Counted from the stretch's first letter, positions 31,925 to 42,052 are shown. The stretch is DNA of 64,000 nt from Semisulcospira habei (GCA_036245525.1 BTPG01000003.1:189585660-189649659); one strand, 5' to 3'. The notes: generated by a model from the letters alone, not told the origin. A program made the numbers and translations.

Positions 31925-32392
31925 GAAGTCTGAATGTCGCAAAATGAAAGACGTTTCTGCTCTTCTTCTTTGTTTGTACGCAGGAGAGTTCCCTCTGTTA
32001 CGCTGAAAATAGGCGGTGGACAACCTCTGGTACGTACGTGTGCCTGCTCAAATGGACTGACAAAGAGGGCAGAAAAGTCTTAGCTGAGGGAAGACAACAT
32101 TGATAACAACTGTATCGGGTAATTCTAGCAATGAAAACCTGCGATGGAGCAGATCGCTTTAACGAGATGAGCGGCTAACTTTGCTAGGCAATGGAAGGGT
32201 ATATGGAAATATGGCGTGCTGTGTCCCCGCCCCACCTCTCTCTCTCTCTCCCCCCCCCCACGCCCCCTTCCCCCACCCTACACACGGAATTTGTCTTGAG
32301 AAGGCAAACATCCGACACATAAAAAATGCGCTCTCGTCACAGTCCTGGCAACGTCTACAAAATCCAGACCAGAAAGGTGATCACCAAAGTGA

Positions 32393-32589
32393 TTAACCCA
32401 TTCAGCCCTGAAGCAATACAGAGGGAGATGGGTCGACTATGATAATTCAAGGGTAGTGCCAGATTAGCTTGGCGCCCGCTGCACTACCCTTGAATTATCA
32501 TGGTCGATCAATCGCCTGCAACTGGTGCATAGTCATTAGATGACGCCTCCAAAATTTGGGAAATACGGCCGTCGGGCTGAATGAGTTAA
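32393..32589. mobile_element. Pal-A2 element with the hairpin tip of the right arm deleted
   Basis: TTAACCCATTCAGCCC at the left, GGGCTGAATGAGTTAA at the right. GCTTGGCGCCCGCTGCACTACC shows that the GCCAAGCTAATCTG part of the right arm is gone. Confidence 0.75.
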
Positions 32590-32655
32590 TATGTAGAGAA
32601 GAATACAACGAAGAAATAAACACACGTATAAATGTGACAGTTGCAATATAATGTT

Positions 32656-32797
32656 TTACTATTTTACCCGTTTTCAAAATACACTAACAAACAAGTATAC
32701 AATTCAGTCGCTACTTATTGTGTCAGTGTGAAGAAGATAAGCAGCGACTGAATTGTATACTTGTTTGTTAGTCTATTTTGAAAACAGGTAAAATATT
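32656..32797. repeat. Foldback repeat
   Basis: Arms of about 58 nt, including ACTAACAAACAAGTATAC and CAATTCAGTCGCT with complements, separated by about 22 nt. Confidence 0.8.
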
Positions 32798-33110
32798 AAT
32801 AACATTGTGTTTTAAGTGTCATTTCTAAGCGTGTTTCTTTCTCCGTTGGGTTCTTCCCTGGCATTGTCTGCGACCAGCTGGAGCAGTTTGCCATAAACAA
32901 GAACAGTAGCTCAGCAGCAGCAACAGCGGCAACACCATCACCATTATCATAATCAGCATCATGATCAACAACACGCAAGGACACCACCACTGTATGTCAT
33001 CAAGTGTTAGACTATGTGGAAGGTCTCTCTATTCAATGCGGACTTGTTCTTGGCTGGACCACGTCGAACCTATCCCATTAATGGCATCACACCCAGACGG
33101 CTAAGCTTCT

Positions 33111-33112
<2 letters not shown>

Positions 33113-33195
<83 letters not shown>
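33113..33195. repeat. (AG)n microsatellite
   Basis: About 40 AG units. Confidence 0.95.
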
Positions 33196-33198
<3 letters not shown>

Positions 33199-33232
33199 GC
33201 TCTGACACTCAAGCTACAGGAAAAGAAGGTAT

Positions 33233-33320
33233 CGATCTTGATAGTTCAAGCGCCAAGCTATTCTGGCACCACCCTTGAACTATCACGTCCGACCTGTCTC
33301 CAGAACTGGCATATAGCCTA
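33233..33320. mobile_element. Pal-A3 with the left hairpin tip deleted
   Basis: GATAGTTCAAGCGCCAAGCT joins the outer left arm directly to the right arm, losing the GGTGGTGCCAGAATAGC part. Confidence 0.55.
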
Positions 33321-33463
33321 CAGAGAAAAAATAAATCCAAATTAGAAAAAAAATCAACCTTATGCGGGACTCAAATTGTATAGCTACGAGTACACATGTA
33401 CAAATCTGTTATATTTTGCACTGAAAAATGGAACAGTTATCTACAATAGTATTCTGCAGTTCA

Positions 33464-33580
33464 TTTTGCAAAAGCCAGTATGCCCATTGTTAAGAAAAGC
33501 GAGATCTTCGTTGCTACATAAATAAAATCTCCCTCTTCTCAAACACGGCCATTCCGACTTTTGCCAAACAACGGCAGTAT
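33464..33580. repeat. Pal-G foldback repeat
   Basis: TTTTGCAAAAGCCAGTATGC at the left, CGACTTTTGCCAAACAACGG at the right; inner AGAAAAGCGAGATCTTC. Confidence 0.6.
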
Positions 33581-33861
33581 TGGTGTCACAGTGACTTCAC
33601 ACAAAGTGGACTGATTTGGCAGTTGCGAGTTCTTCCATCTGCATCGAAATAAAATGTCATACTCCGAGTAATACAACTCCTCTCACCTACTCCAAAAATA
33701 CAGATTGTCACCAGCCCCTGCAGTCGCAGGGACCAATAAAATATTTATGCTGCTTGTTACCTGCAGTATTGGCTTCAAGGCATCCTCAGTGTAGCGGAAC
33801 CTTTGAAGTGTAACTTGTGAACACTCTTTGCAGCACAGTGTCCTATTCATACCCTTCATCT

Positions 33862-33926
33862 GCAAGAAGCACAGATTCTCATGAGCTCCTGCGGTCGCAG
33901 GAGCTCATGATAATCTGTGCTTCTTG
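33862..33926. mobile_element. Pal-B hairpin core
   Basis: GCAAGAAGCACAGATTCTCA pairs with TGATAATCTGTGCTTCTTG; the loop is CTCCTGCGGTCGCAGGAG, compensated relative to the usual CCCCCGC. Confidence 0.65.
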
Positions 33927-34222
33927 ACGCAAGTGTCGGTTGGCACCAACTTTTTCTCAAACCGACGGGTGACTAGAAAACTGGCCCGTAAATCAAGGGC
34001 ACACATTCGCACGGCACTAATTACCGAAGCCCAGCTTTAGTACCTGCCATTAATCAAACCAACCCTTGACCCTTCACTGCCAACAGACACAAATGTGCGT
34101 GGGAATGACGTCGCGCCGGAAAGCCAGCCGTCAGTCCAAGAAGCACGGACGCACAATATGGACGACAGGAGGTTATCAATTTGCGGTTGGGTGTAATTAA
34201 TGTTTTCTCAGTAGTAATAGAG

Positions 34223-34340
34223 GTTGACTCATTCGAAGCACTTCGCATCAATAGCTGCGGAAATGTCGTATAGCGTTGGTTGCGGCAACGCCATACAGAC
34301 CTCCGCAGGCTATTGATGCGTGGTACCTCGAATGAGTTAA
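34223..34340. mobile_element. Pal-D-like element with a longer centre
   Basis: TTGACTCATTCGAAGCAC at the left, TACCTCGAATGAGTTAA at the right. Inner arms GCATCAATAGCTGCGG and CCGCAGGCTATTGATGC; then GTCGTATAGCGTTG and CAACGCCATACAGAC. Confidence 0.65.
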
Positions 34341-34711
34341 TAGCGTCATAATGCGCAAGCATGACATCTTGTGACAACAACAACAAAATGTGGCTTTAAG
34401 TTAATTCTTTCATTTCCCAGCAAAAAATGACTCACTTTATTCCCAATGTGGCAAAGCTAACACGTTTCCGTCGCGGGAGGTGGATCGACCATGATACAAC
34501 TCAGCTAAAGGGTACGTAGCGGCACCTGATCAGCTCGGCGCCTGGACTGAGAGTGGAGTTTATAGGTGGTCAGACACAGACTCCTAAGCTATCAAAGTCT
34601 TTGAGCTATCAATGCCGGGTTCCACGTTCCTCGTTCCTTCGCGTTGCACTGAGTGACCCAAAGCCGTCACTGGTACTGACGATAACGATCGGCGGAGAGT
34701 ACACATACTTA

Positions 34712-34814
34712 TTAACCTCTTAACTGCTGCTAACGATGTCGCTGGGCAAAACATATGCGTAACTATTCGTTCCTTTCCGCCGAACGTCATAGCCAATAGC
34801 AGTCAAGGGGTTAA
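34712..34814. mobile_element. TTAA-type element, family I (103 bp)
   Basis: TTAACCTCTTAACTGCTGC at the left, AGCAGTCAAGGGGTTAA at the right. It shares its right TTAA with the next Pal-A2. A related half copy lies at about 51,948-52,002. Confidence 0.6.
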
Positions 34815-34985
34815 CCCATTAAACCCCACGGCCGCATTTCCAAAATGTAGGAGGTGTTACCTAACGACTATGTACTTGCAGGAGACGGATTCAACATGCT
34901 AATTCAAGGGTAGTGCCAGATTAGCTTGGCGCCTTCAGCATGGTCAATATATCTCTTGCTGTAGGGCGATGGGGCTAAATGGGTT
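34811..34985. mobile_element. Pal-A2 element with the right hairpin arm deleted
   Basis: TTAACCCATTAAACCCC at the left, GGGGCTAAATGGGTTG at the right. AGCTTGGCGCCTTCAGC is followed directly by ATGGTCAAT. Confidence 0.7.
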
Positions 34986-35217
34986 GTTGCACTAATTGAT
35001 TTGCTAGGTGCTGAAGAGGTCAATTACTGCCACCACTTTCTGGTACTTGCCGTGGACGTAAAGTACCGGAGAACAAAAGATCCCAGTCGGACATGGAATC
35101 GCTGACAACAGTAACCATGCAGTCAATTCCCCAATCAGTCCCCACGGCTTGAGGCAGCCGAGTATAAATATTAGAAAACGTCACGGCAAGGGAAGAACGA
35201 ACTACGCTGGAAAACCT

Positions 35218-35432
35218 TTTAAACTCATTCAGCCTCGACACACGACAAGACGACATGGATCGAGCATGATAGTTCAAGGGTGGTGCCAGAATAGCGTGGC
35301 GCCCATAGGCGCCAAGCTATTCTGGCTCCTCCCTTGAACAATCAGGCTCGATCTGTCTCTAGAATTGTACCACTGTCCTTCAGAGGGCAACTTCAAAATT
35401 TGGGGATTTTGGTCCTGGGGTATAAAGCAAGT
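35218..35432. mobile_element. Pal-A3 element
   Basis: TAAACTCATTCAGCCTCGAC at the left, GGTCCTGGGGTATAAAGC at the right. The hairpin around GGCGCCCATAGGCGCC has three mismatches in the outer stem. Confidence 0.7.
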
Positions 35433-35504
35433 GGCGTCGATCATCATCAGCCCAGCAATAGACGATTGCTTGGGCCATGCAGATTTGTGTCTCTGGCTAA
35501 AGGA

Positions 35505-35897
35505 TTGATTGATTGATTGTACATTGCTTAACATCCCGACAGCAACAAGGCTTTCTCAGGACCTGCCTGCACTGCTTGTGAAAAAAAAAAAAAAAAACAG
35601 AATATTAAATTATGTCGCCAGCCGGTCCAATACGTTAAATTAATAAACCTACGCCATACGGCCTAAATAGCGCTAAGACCTTTTAGCAACACACATCCAA
35701 TATCAAGAGCTACAGGCAGTGCAGACAGATGGGAGAGTTTTAAAAAGACAAATACAGGTGAATGGACCAAGGGTAGACAGAAACACATGCCCCAGAATAG
35801 AGGAAAAAACCCACCCTGTGGGGCTGACCAGCGTGACCCTGGGAACTAAAAAGTAGTTAACCCCACCCAAGTCCCCCAGGGCAAACCCGGGTGGGGG
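35505..35897 (-). mobile_element. SINE-like element, copy 2 (393 bp) with 13-bp target duplication
   Basis: On the minus strand it ends CTGTCGGGATGTTAAGCAAT plus a (CAAT)n tail. TCTGGCTAAAGGA flanks both sides (35492-35504 and 35898-35910), fixing the exact boundaries. No tRNA-type promoter boxes were recognised, so the 5' head type is open. Confidence 0.8.
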
Positions 35898-35944
35898 TCT
35901 GGCTAAAGGAAATCAAAGGAAATGAAAGAAAGAAGCTTTAGCAT

Positions 35945-36012
35945 AGGCATATAAAAATTATCTTCTTGAGCCCGCGCAAATGCGGGGTGTCATGAAGATC
36001 TATGTCACTTGC
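35945..36012. mobile_element. Degenerate Pal-B hairpin
   Basis: GGCATATAAAAATTATCTTC pairs loosely with GAAGATCTATGTCACTTGC; the loop is CCGCGCAAATGCGGGG. Confidence 0.45.
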
Positions 36013-36335
36013 AAACGGGAGCACTGAGTTACTTGAACACAGACTCATTTAAGAAGGGTACAGGCGCCCTTGTGCATTTTAGTGCACTTTTCCTTCGTAC
36101 AGTTTAGAACACGCGTCCTTTTTTTCCCCGAAGAGCAGAGAAGAAAGGAATAATGAGTCAGGAAGAGTTTAAAGGCATTAAGTCACAGTTGAGGAACCGA
36201 TTAATGACAGAGCACGAAATCAGCGCGCAAGATATTTACTAACCGCTGACTCGCTGATTTACAACAGAGCTAAACTGTAGAAGAACTGTAGAAGCAGGTA
36301 CTTTAATCCTTATCATTTGGAATACACCAGTGTGT

Positions 36336-38060
36336 ACAACAGCGAACAGCCACAGTCATCGAAGACAGCAGCGGCCAACTCCTTACGGAAAACACTGCTG
36401 TACTAAACAGATGGACTGAGTACTGCCGAGACTTGTATAACTACAAGGCTGAGCCAGACACCAGCATCCTCCAAAACAACCAGGCTGGGGCCAGGAAGGC
36501 TGAAGACCTGCCAGTGTTGGCTGAAGAGGTGGAAGCAGCCGTACGCGGCCTGAAGGGAGGAAAGTCTCCAGGTGTAGACAACGTACCTGCTGAACTGTTG
36601 AAACATGGAGGAGAAGTAACAACGAAGGTCCTCACTACACTCTGTCAAAAGATCTGGGAGCAAAAGAAATGGCCAGTAGAATGGACACAGTCTCTAGTGA
36701 TCCCGCTCCCCAAGAAAGGAAACCTGAAACAGTGCCAGAACTACAGAACTATCAGTCTGATAAGTCACCCTAGCAAAGTAATGCTTAGAATCATTCTCAA
36801 CCGCCTCAAAACTTTCGCCGAGGAACTGCTGGCAGAAGAACAGGCTGGCTTCAGAGTTGGAAGAAGCACTGTAGAGCAGATTTTCAACTGCCGCGTCCTG
36901 ATCGAGAAACATCTGCAGCATCAGCGCGAACTCTACCACAACTTCATTGATTTCAGGAAAGCATTTGATCGCGTCTGGCACGACGGACTCTGGCAAGTCA
37001 TGAGATCGTTCAACATAGAGGAGGGACTGATCCAAATGATAGAAGCGCTTTACAAGAACGCCTGCAGCGCGGTTCTACTTAACAATCAGTCAGGCGAGTT
37101 CTTCAGGACGACGATCGGTGTCCGTCAAGGATGCCTGCTCTCTCCTGTCCTTTTCAACATATTCCTGGAGAAGATCATGCAGGAAACCCTCCACGACCAC
37201 CATACTTCAATCTCTATTGGTGGCAGATCCCTGTGCAATCTTCGATTCGCAGACGACATTGACCTCATGGCAGGCAGCAATAGTGAGCTCCAAAACCTGA
37301 CAGACAAACTTTCAAGTAGCGCAGGGTCTTATGGCATGGAGATCAGTACGGATAAAAGCAAAGTGATGATCAACACCACAAGCGACAGCAGCAGCAACAT
37401 TCACATGAACGGCCAGAAGCTAGAAGAGGTCAATAGCTTCAAGTACTTGGGAGCCACCCTGTCCAAAGACGGTAGTTGCATAGCAGAGATCCGTATCAGG
37501 ATAGGTACAGCAACATCCGCAATGGCCAGGCTGGACAGGATATGGCGAAGTAACTCCATCAGCTTCACCATCAAGTACAGGCTTTACAAGTCCCTCGTAG
37601 TGTCTATTCTACTCTACGGCTGTGAGACTTGGACACTGCTTGCAGACTCAGAAAAGAAAATCCAGGCCTTTGAGAACAAGTGCCTGAGGAAGTTGCTCCG
37701 CATCTCGTACCGCGAGCACAAGACCAACGAATATGTACGGAGCATCGTCACTTCCCTGGTGGGCCCACATGAACCCCTTCTGGCAACCGTGAAACGGCGC
37801 AAGCTTGCTTGGTTTGGCCACGTGACCCGACACAACACCTTGTCCAAGACTATCCTCCAAGGCACTCTCGAAGGAAGTCGTCGGCGAGGTCGTCAGAGAA
37901 AGAGTTGGGTCGCAAACATAAAAGAATGGACCGAACTCGAGATGCCAGACTTGCTTGCCACCGCCCAAAATAGAACTCAGTGGAGAGCACTGTCTGTTGC
38001 TGCTGCCTTTCAGTCCCCCCAACGCCCAGTTCGGGCAAGGGACTGATGATGATGATGATG
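36336..38060 (+). mobile_element. 5'-truncated RTE-like LINE with 7-bp target duplication
   Basis: The insertion is delimited by AGTGTGT at 36329-36335 and 38061-38067. The 5' end lacks the endonuclease. The 3' end is a (GAT)n tail starting in the stop codon, a form typical of RTE-type elements. Confidence 0.85.
36337..38046 (+). CDS. Reverse transcriptase of the 5'-truncated LINE (569 codons open)
   Basis: The frame is open from the truncation point to TGA at 38044-38046. It starts QRTATVIEDSSGQLLTEN, the linker just before the RT domain. Visible RT blocks are PLPKKGNLKQCQNYRTISLI, EEQAGFRVGRSTVEQI, FIDFRKAFDRVWHDGLW, GVRQGCLLSPVLFNIFLE and the catalytic box FADD (37246-37257) in LRFADDIDLMAG. 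These are followed by the thumb and a C-terminal RRGRQRKSWVANIKEW segment. All RT motifs look intact. Full-length relatives also carry an apurinic-type endonuclease, absent here, so the product could not drive its own insertion. Closest to the minus-strand LINE at 54-60 kb. No host start codon or promoter is evident, so expression is doubtful. Confidence 0.85.
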   Translation, partial: QQRTATVIEDSSGQLLTENTAVLNRWTEYCRDLYNYKAEPDTSILQNNQAGARKAEDLPVLAEEVEAAVRGLKGGKSPGVDNVPAELLKHGGEVTTKVLTTLCQKIWEQKKWPVEWTQSLVIPLPKKGNLKQCQNYRTISLISHPSKVMLRIILNRLKTFAEELLAEEQAGFRVGRSTVEQIFNCRVLIEKHLQHQRELYHNFIDFRKAFDRVWHDGLWQVMRSFNIEEGLIQMIEALYKNACSAVLLNNQSGEFFRTTIGVRQGCLLSPVLFNIFLEKIMQETLHDHHTSISIGGRSLCNLRFADDIDLMAGSNSELQNLTDKLSSSAGSYGMEISTDKSKVMINTTSDSSSNIHMNGQKLEEVNSFKYLGATLSKDGSCIAEIRIRIGTATSAMARLDRIWRSNSISFTIKYRLYKSLVVSILLYGCETWTLLADSEKKIQAFENKCLRKLLRISYREHKTNEYVRSIVTSLVGPHEPLLATVKRRKLAWFGHVTRHNTLSKTILQGTLEGSRRRGRQRKSWVANIKEWTELEMPDLLATAQNRTQWRALSVAAAFQSPQRPVRARD

Positions 38061-38254
38061 AGTGTGTGAAATAAGTTTGACTAAAATAGTTCAGGGGTAG
38101 TACCAGAATAGCTTGGCGCCTCTAGGCGCCAAGCTATTCTGGCACTACCCTTGAACTAAAGCCATTGGTCTATATCCTTATCTGTTAATATTATAATGTA
38201 GCTTGCATATGGCAGTGTACAAATTTGAAGCTTTTAGCCTCAGTATGATATGGG

Positions 38255-38445
38255 TTAATCCTTTGACGGCAGAGAGAAAATGCTGCAAGAGCTATAGATC
38301 CACACGAGTCCCGGCAGCTGCGGGGGCTCGTGTGGATCTATATATACTCTTGCTGAAAGAACTTCGTATCCATGTTAAATTTGACGGCTGGGGATCTTTG
38401 ACGTTAACATTATAGTCTGAGTCCAGCGGCAGCGAAAGGGTTACC
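38255..38445. mobile_element. Pal-B element sharing its left TTAA with the Pal-A4
   Basis: TTAATCCTTTGACGGCAG at the left, CGGCAGCGAAAGGGTTAC at the right. Hairpin arms are AGATCCACACGAG and CTCGTGTGGATCT, compensated against the usual TCATGAG. Confidence 0.75.
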
Positions 38446-38503
38446 GGATTCGTATTCGGCCTCATGCCGTGTATCCGGATGCTGCACGTATGGAATAAGT
38501 TAA
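38441..38503. mobile_element. Pal-D element, partial
   Basis: GGATTCGTATTCGGCCTCAT pairs with ATGCCGTGTATCCGG; right end GGAATAAGTTAA. Confidence 0.6.
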
Positions 38504-38511
38504 TACATTTC

Positions 38512-38718
38512 GTCCTCGCAGGCCTCAACAGTGCAGGAGTTGCCGGGGGAATGTTCATCTGGATCAGGAGTTTCTTCAGCCACAGAACAGCCAGGGTCAA
38601 GCTGGGTGACAGCCTGAGCTACACCGTCAAGATCAGGGAAGGTGTTCCCCAAGGAGGTGTGATTTCCCCCACCCTCTTCCTCGTCTTCATTAATGACATC
38701 ACTGATGGCCTCTCCTGA
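38512..38718 (+). pseudogene. Jockey-like LINE reverse transcriptase fragment, part 1
   Basis: It reads LAGLNSAGVAGGMFIWIRSF, then FSHRTARVKLGDSLSYTVKI and REGVPQGGVISPTLFLVFIN, then DITDGLS and TGA. This is the RT palm segment upstream of the catalytic box. It breaks off just where the ADD box should follow. Confidence 0.75.
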
Positions 38719-39640
38719 CACACCACGAGAGCCTTGCATGGACGATTCTTAATGAGCTTGGGGTCAAAAGGTCGCGTGCGCAAAAACGAGGCTATCTGGG
38801 GCTGGACGCGCGACTGCAACATGGCGCGTGAAAGTGCAGAACGTCGAGACCTTAGAATTGTGCCGTATTTTGAGCATTAGCAAATATCTGACCACATATA
38901 AAAATCAGTCCCCTGTAACCTAATCACAGCCATTTGCATTGAAGATTGATTGAATTGTTTTCGAAGAAACTTGTCAGCAGATTGAGCATTCAGAAGATTG
39001 TCAGGTTCTATGATTTTCTTCTACACGTGAGAGATATATGAGTGTTTTGTCAAAGCTTACGCAGAACTTGTAACATACTGAGTACACACTATTTTTTTTT
39101 CTAAAGATTTGACAGCACATTAGCATAAATGTTAACACAGCAGAACCTGTTCTGGCAATTCCCATTTTTGCTAGAAGAAAGTGGCCTTAAACATCTCATG
39201 CTCTCTTGAGAGGTCTTCAGGGCAAACAGTGTCACTCGGGCTGCAGCCACCTAAATGTTGGTTTGTAAAGACAGGTGACCTGCTGTAAGGATGGTTGCTC
39301 AAAACAGTTTCTGCTGTAGACCATACAGTCTATATACATGCAAGTTTCTCTCACACCCAACACACTTGCACATGCACCCACACACGAGCAGACGAATTCG
39401 GATCAACCACTCCTTCCTCCGTTGAGCTTCGGTTACTTTTGGAAAAATATGAAATGAATGTTTCGCGTTTTCATTATTCTGTGCTCTATTTGATGTGCAC
39501 ACAGGAACAACGCAATGGTGTTTCGATCTGCGCTTCAACTGCTCCTTCTCTGTCGCCATGAAAGTACTGTCTGCCCCTCACACATGTTCCCCATATAGCC
39601 TCGCTTTCGATGCGACCTTCACCTCATGAATATTCGTTGA
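38719..39640. other. Unrecognised 0.9-kb segment splitting the Jockey-like LINE
   Basis: Neither the LINE nor any Pal family continues here. No clear inverted ends or target duplication were seen. It contains a CA-rich short tract at about 39,350-39,385. Confidence 0.4.
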
Positions 39641-40235
39641 GAATGGTCCATGCTGACGACTTTGCCATGTGGAACGCCTCAGAGTCCACTCCAACTGCTA
39701 CGGTCAGAATGCAAGAGGCCCTCAACAACTCCAGATGGGCGAGGGACTGGTGTGTCACCATCAACAGTCAGAAGACAGTCTTCACTTGCTTCTCCCTCTC
39801 CAACTCCAAACAATCCCTCAAACTAACGGTCAACAACCAAGATGTCCCCCAGGATGACACTCCCACCTATCTTGGTGTCAAACTAGACAAGAAACTGACT
39901 TGGAATCCACACATCAAAGAGGTGGAGAGGAAGGCCACGAAAAGACTGTCTCTCATGAAGAAACTGGCAGGCACCAAATGGGGAGCAAACAGCAGCATCC
40001 TCAAGCAGGTGTACACAGGAAACATCCGTCCTGTGATGGTGTATGGCTCAGCAGCCTGGGCCACTGCTGCCAAGAGCAACACGAGCAGGCTGGCCAGAGT
40101 GCAGAACGCAGGCATGCGCATGGAGCGACGCCGTCAGAGAAACTCTGGGGCTCCATTCTAGACCTACTGCAGACCACGAACTTCATCTCAACAACCAATC
40201 TTGACATCCGAGGCAAAAACTCCGGAACGCTGAAG
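39641..40235 (+). pseudogene. Jockey-like LINE reverse transcriptase fragment, part 2, with 3' end
   Basis: Resumes MVHADDFAMWNASESTPTAT (HADD in place of YADD), then RWARDWCVTINSQKTVFTCF, PTYLGVKLDKKLTWNPHIKE, RLSLMKKLAGTKWGANSSIL and NIRPVMVYGSAAWATAAKSN. The frame stops at 40161 after a deletion, and the element ends in a GAA-repeat tail at about 40,222-40,235. It is dead: the RT is split by 0.9 kb and the C-terminus is lost. Confidence 0.75.
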
Positions 40236-40249
40236 AAGAAGAAGAATAC

Positions 40250-40451
40250 CCGGCGCCCTTCATCAAGTGATAGATCGACCGTGATAATTCAAGGGCGGTG
40301 CCAGATTAGCTTGGCACCATCAGTAGGCGCCAAGCTAATCTGGCACTAGCCTTGAATTATCACGGCCGACCCATCTCCTGCAACATGTGCATAGTCGTTA
40401 AGTGACACCTCCAGGATATAGGGAATGCGGCCTTGGGATTAAATGGGTTAA
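40250..40451. mobile_element. Pal-A2 element, left end missing
   Basis: The hairpin around GGCACCATCAGTAGGCGCC is intact; right end GGATTAAATGGGTTAA. The left end is lost next to the Jockey-like 3' tail. Confidence 0.7.
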
Positions 40452-40614
40452 AATCAAGCTCCTTCGCAGCGATTATGAAGCAGATAAACAAGCTAAGGGT
40501 GATTCGCACCCCCCCCCCCCCCCTCAGTCGAACAAATCAGTTGTGAAATGGCCCTCGCAAATTCCACGCCGAACAATTTACTACTCCCTACGCAGAATGT
40601 TACAATTTTGGGTC

Positions 40615-40682
40615 AGCAAAAGGCATGGAACCTCATAAGCCCCCGCAACTTGCGGGGGCTCATGAGGTTCAGTGCCTCTTGC
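40615..40682. mobile_element. Pal-B hairpin core
   Basis: GCAAAAGGCATGGAACCTCA pairs with TGAGGTTCAGTGCCTCTTGC. Confidence 0.65.
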
Positions 40683-41190
40683 AATTCATTAGATGGTGCT
40701 CACGTTTACTCGCAGGGTTGCAGCCTGTTTGTCTCCACTATGTCCCTACCCCCCCCCCCCCCTAGCCCCTACCAAACCTCCTCCCCAACACATACTCTCT
40801 CCAAAATGATTACCAGTAGATATCATTCCTGTACAAGCTATATTCAGACCGAGATATTGACGTGCTCTTGCGACGGCCCACCTCTCCCGACCGGCCCAAA
40901 ACCAGACACAAATGGATGGGCTCCGTCAGACAGGAAGTAAGACGAATGTGTCTTCTTCGCGGGAGAGCGACAGGACAACAGCGGGAGGGGAGACCACTCA
41001 CAGTGTTTTACAGTCGACGCACCACGGCGGCACAGGCTAATATAAAAAGGAATAATTAAATACAAACAAAATTCATGCTCAGGAGCAAGTAAATAAGTAA
41101 TCTCACCCATTCCTGTATCTGCAAGAATAATAATCATGGATATCCATGTCTGTTGCACTTAGTCTGTCTTAGCGCCCGAACGAACAGAAT

Positions 41191-41254
41191 ATAAGGCATA
41201 GATCTCATGAGCCCACTGCTTATGCAGGGGCGCATGAGAATCTATACCTCTTGC
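41191..41254. mobile_element. Degenerate Pal-B hairpin
   Basis: ATAAGGCATAGATCTCATGA pairs with CATGAGAATCTATACCTCTTGC-type sequence; loop CCCACTGCTTATGCAGGGG. Confidence 0.55.
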
Positions 41255-41286
41255 AGAGGGTCTGTATTGCTGGCTATCGTAAGCCA

Positions 41287-41547
41287 CCCCCCCCCAACAA
41301 CAACAACAAATAATAAAAAAATAAATAAAAAAAAAATAAAAAAAAAAAAATAAATAAATAAATTATAAAAAAAAACAACAACAAAAAAACAAACAAACAA
41401 ACCACAACCAAACAACAACAAACAAACCAACAATAAACAAAAAACCAACCAACCAACCAACCAACCAACCAACAAACAAACAAACAAAAAACACCAAAAA
41501 TAAACCTCAACAAATACAAACAAACAAACAAACAAACAAACAAACAC
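41287..41547. repeat. A-rich low-complexity tract
   Basis: AACA, AAAT and AACC reiterations. The minus-strand frame over it (mostly F, V, L, C) is compositional. A Pal-B arm remnant (CATGAGGATCTGTGTCTTG) lies just after it at about 41,599. Confidence 0.85.
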
Positions 41548-41839
41548 CCCGGAATATATGGCAGAACTCCTTTCCCGGGAGAGGTTACAAATGGGGTTCA
41601 TGAGGATCTGTGTCTTGTGTAGATGGCTAGCTACGGGCACTGATCGAACTGACTGTAACTAAAGGCACACAATATAAATTCCGATTATAAGGCTGAGCGT
41701 GAAGAACATCAACATTTTCAGGGCTACTTTAAGCCGGAACATTAGAACCCATGGCTACTGGTGAGGACAGATCGGTCAGAATTTACCGCGGTCGTTTTCA
41801 TCCTTTATGGACAGAGAATTTACGTGGTTACGTTCTCCA

Positions 41840-42052
41840 TTAACTCATTCTACCCCAACACCGAAATCCCCAAATGTTGCCGTTGTCCTCTGAGGACTGC
41901 ATTGCAGTGCAGGACACAGATCGACCATGATAGTTCAAGGGTAATGCCAGAATAGCTTGGCGCCCATAGGCGCCAAGCTATTCTGGCATCACCCTTGAAC
42001 TATCATGGTCGATCCTTATCTTCTGTGGTGCGTCTGGGGTAGAATGAGTTAA
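41840..42052. mobile_element. Pal-A3 element, complete (213 bp)
   Basis: TTAACTCATTCTACCCCAAC at the left, GGGGTAGAATGAGTTAA at the right. Stem from GATCGACCATGATAGTTC to GGCGCCCATAGGCGCC, almost perfect. Closely similar to 51,999-52,212, so recently active or homogenised. Confidence 0.9.

Larger units (their letters stand above)
36303..38258. mobile_element. Pal-A4 element interrupted by a LINE
   Basis: The left piece 36303-36335 (TTAATCCTTATCATTTGG ... CACCAGTGTGT) and the right piece 38061-38258 (AGTGTGTGAAATAAG ... GATATGGGTTAA) together rebuild a Pal-A4 matching 27,224-27,446 in inverted orientation. The hairpin itself is intact at about 38,083-38,158. Confidence 0.85.

Noticed and set aside
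34054..34386. 110-codon minus-strand frame
   Set aside because: It is read through a Pal-D-like element and shows no family similarity.
41242..41640. Minus-strand frame rich in Phe, Val, Cys and Leu
   Set aside because: It is the complement of an AACA/AAAT low-complexity tract, not a membrane protein.
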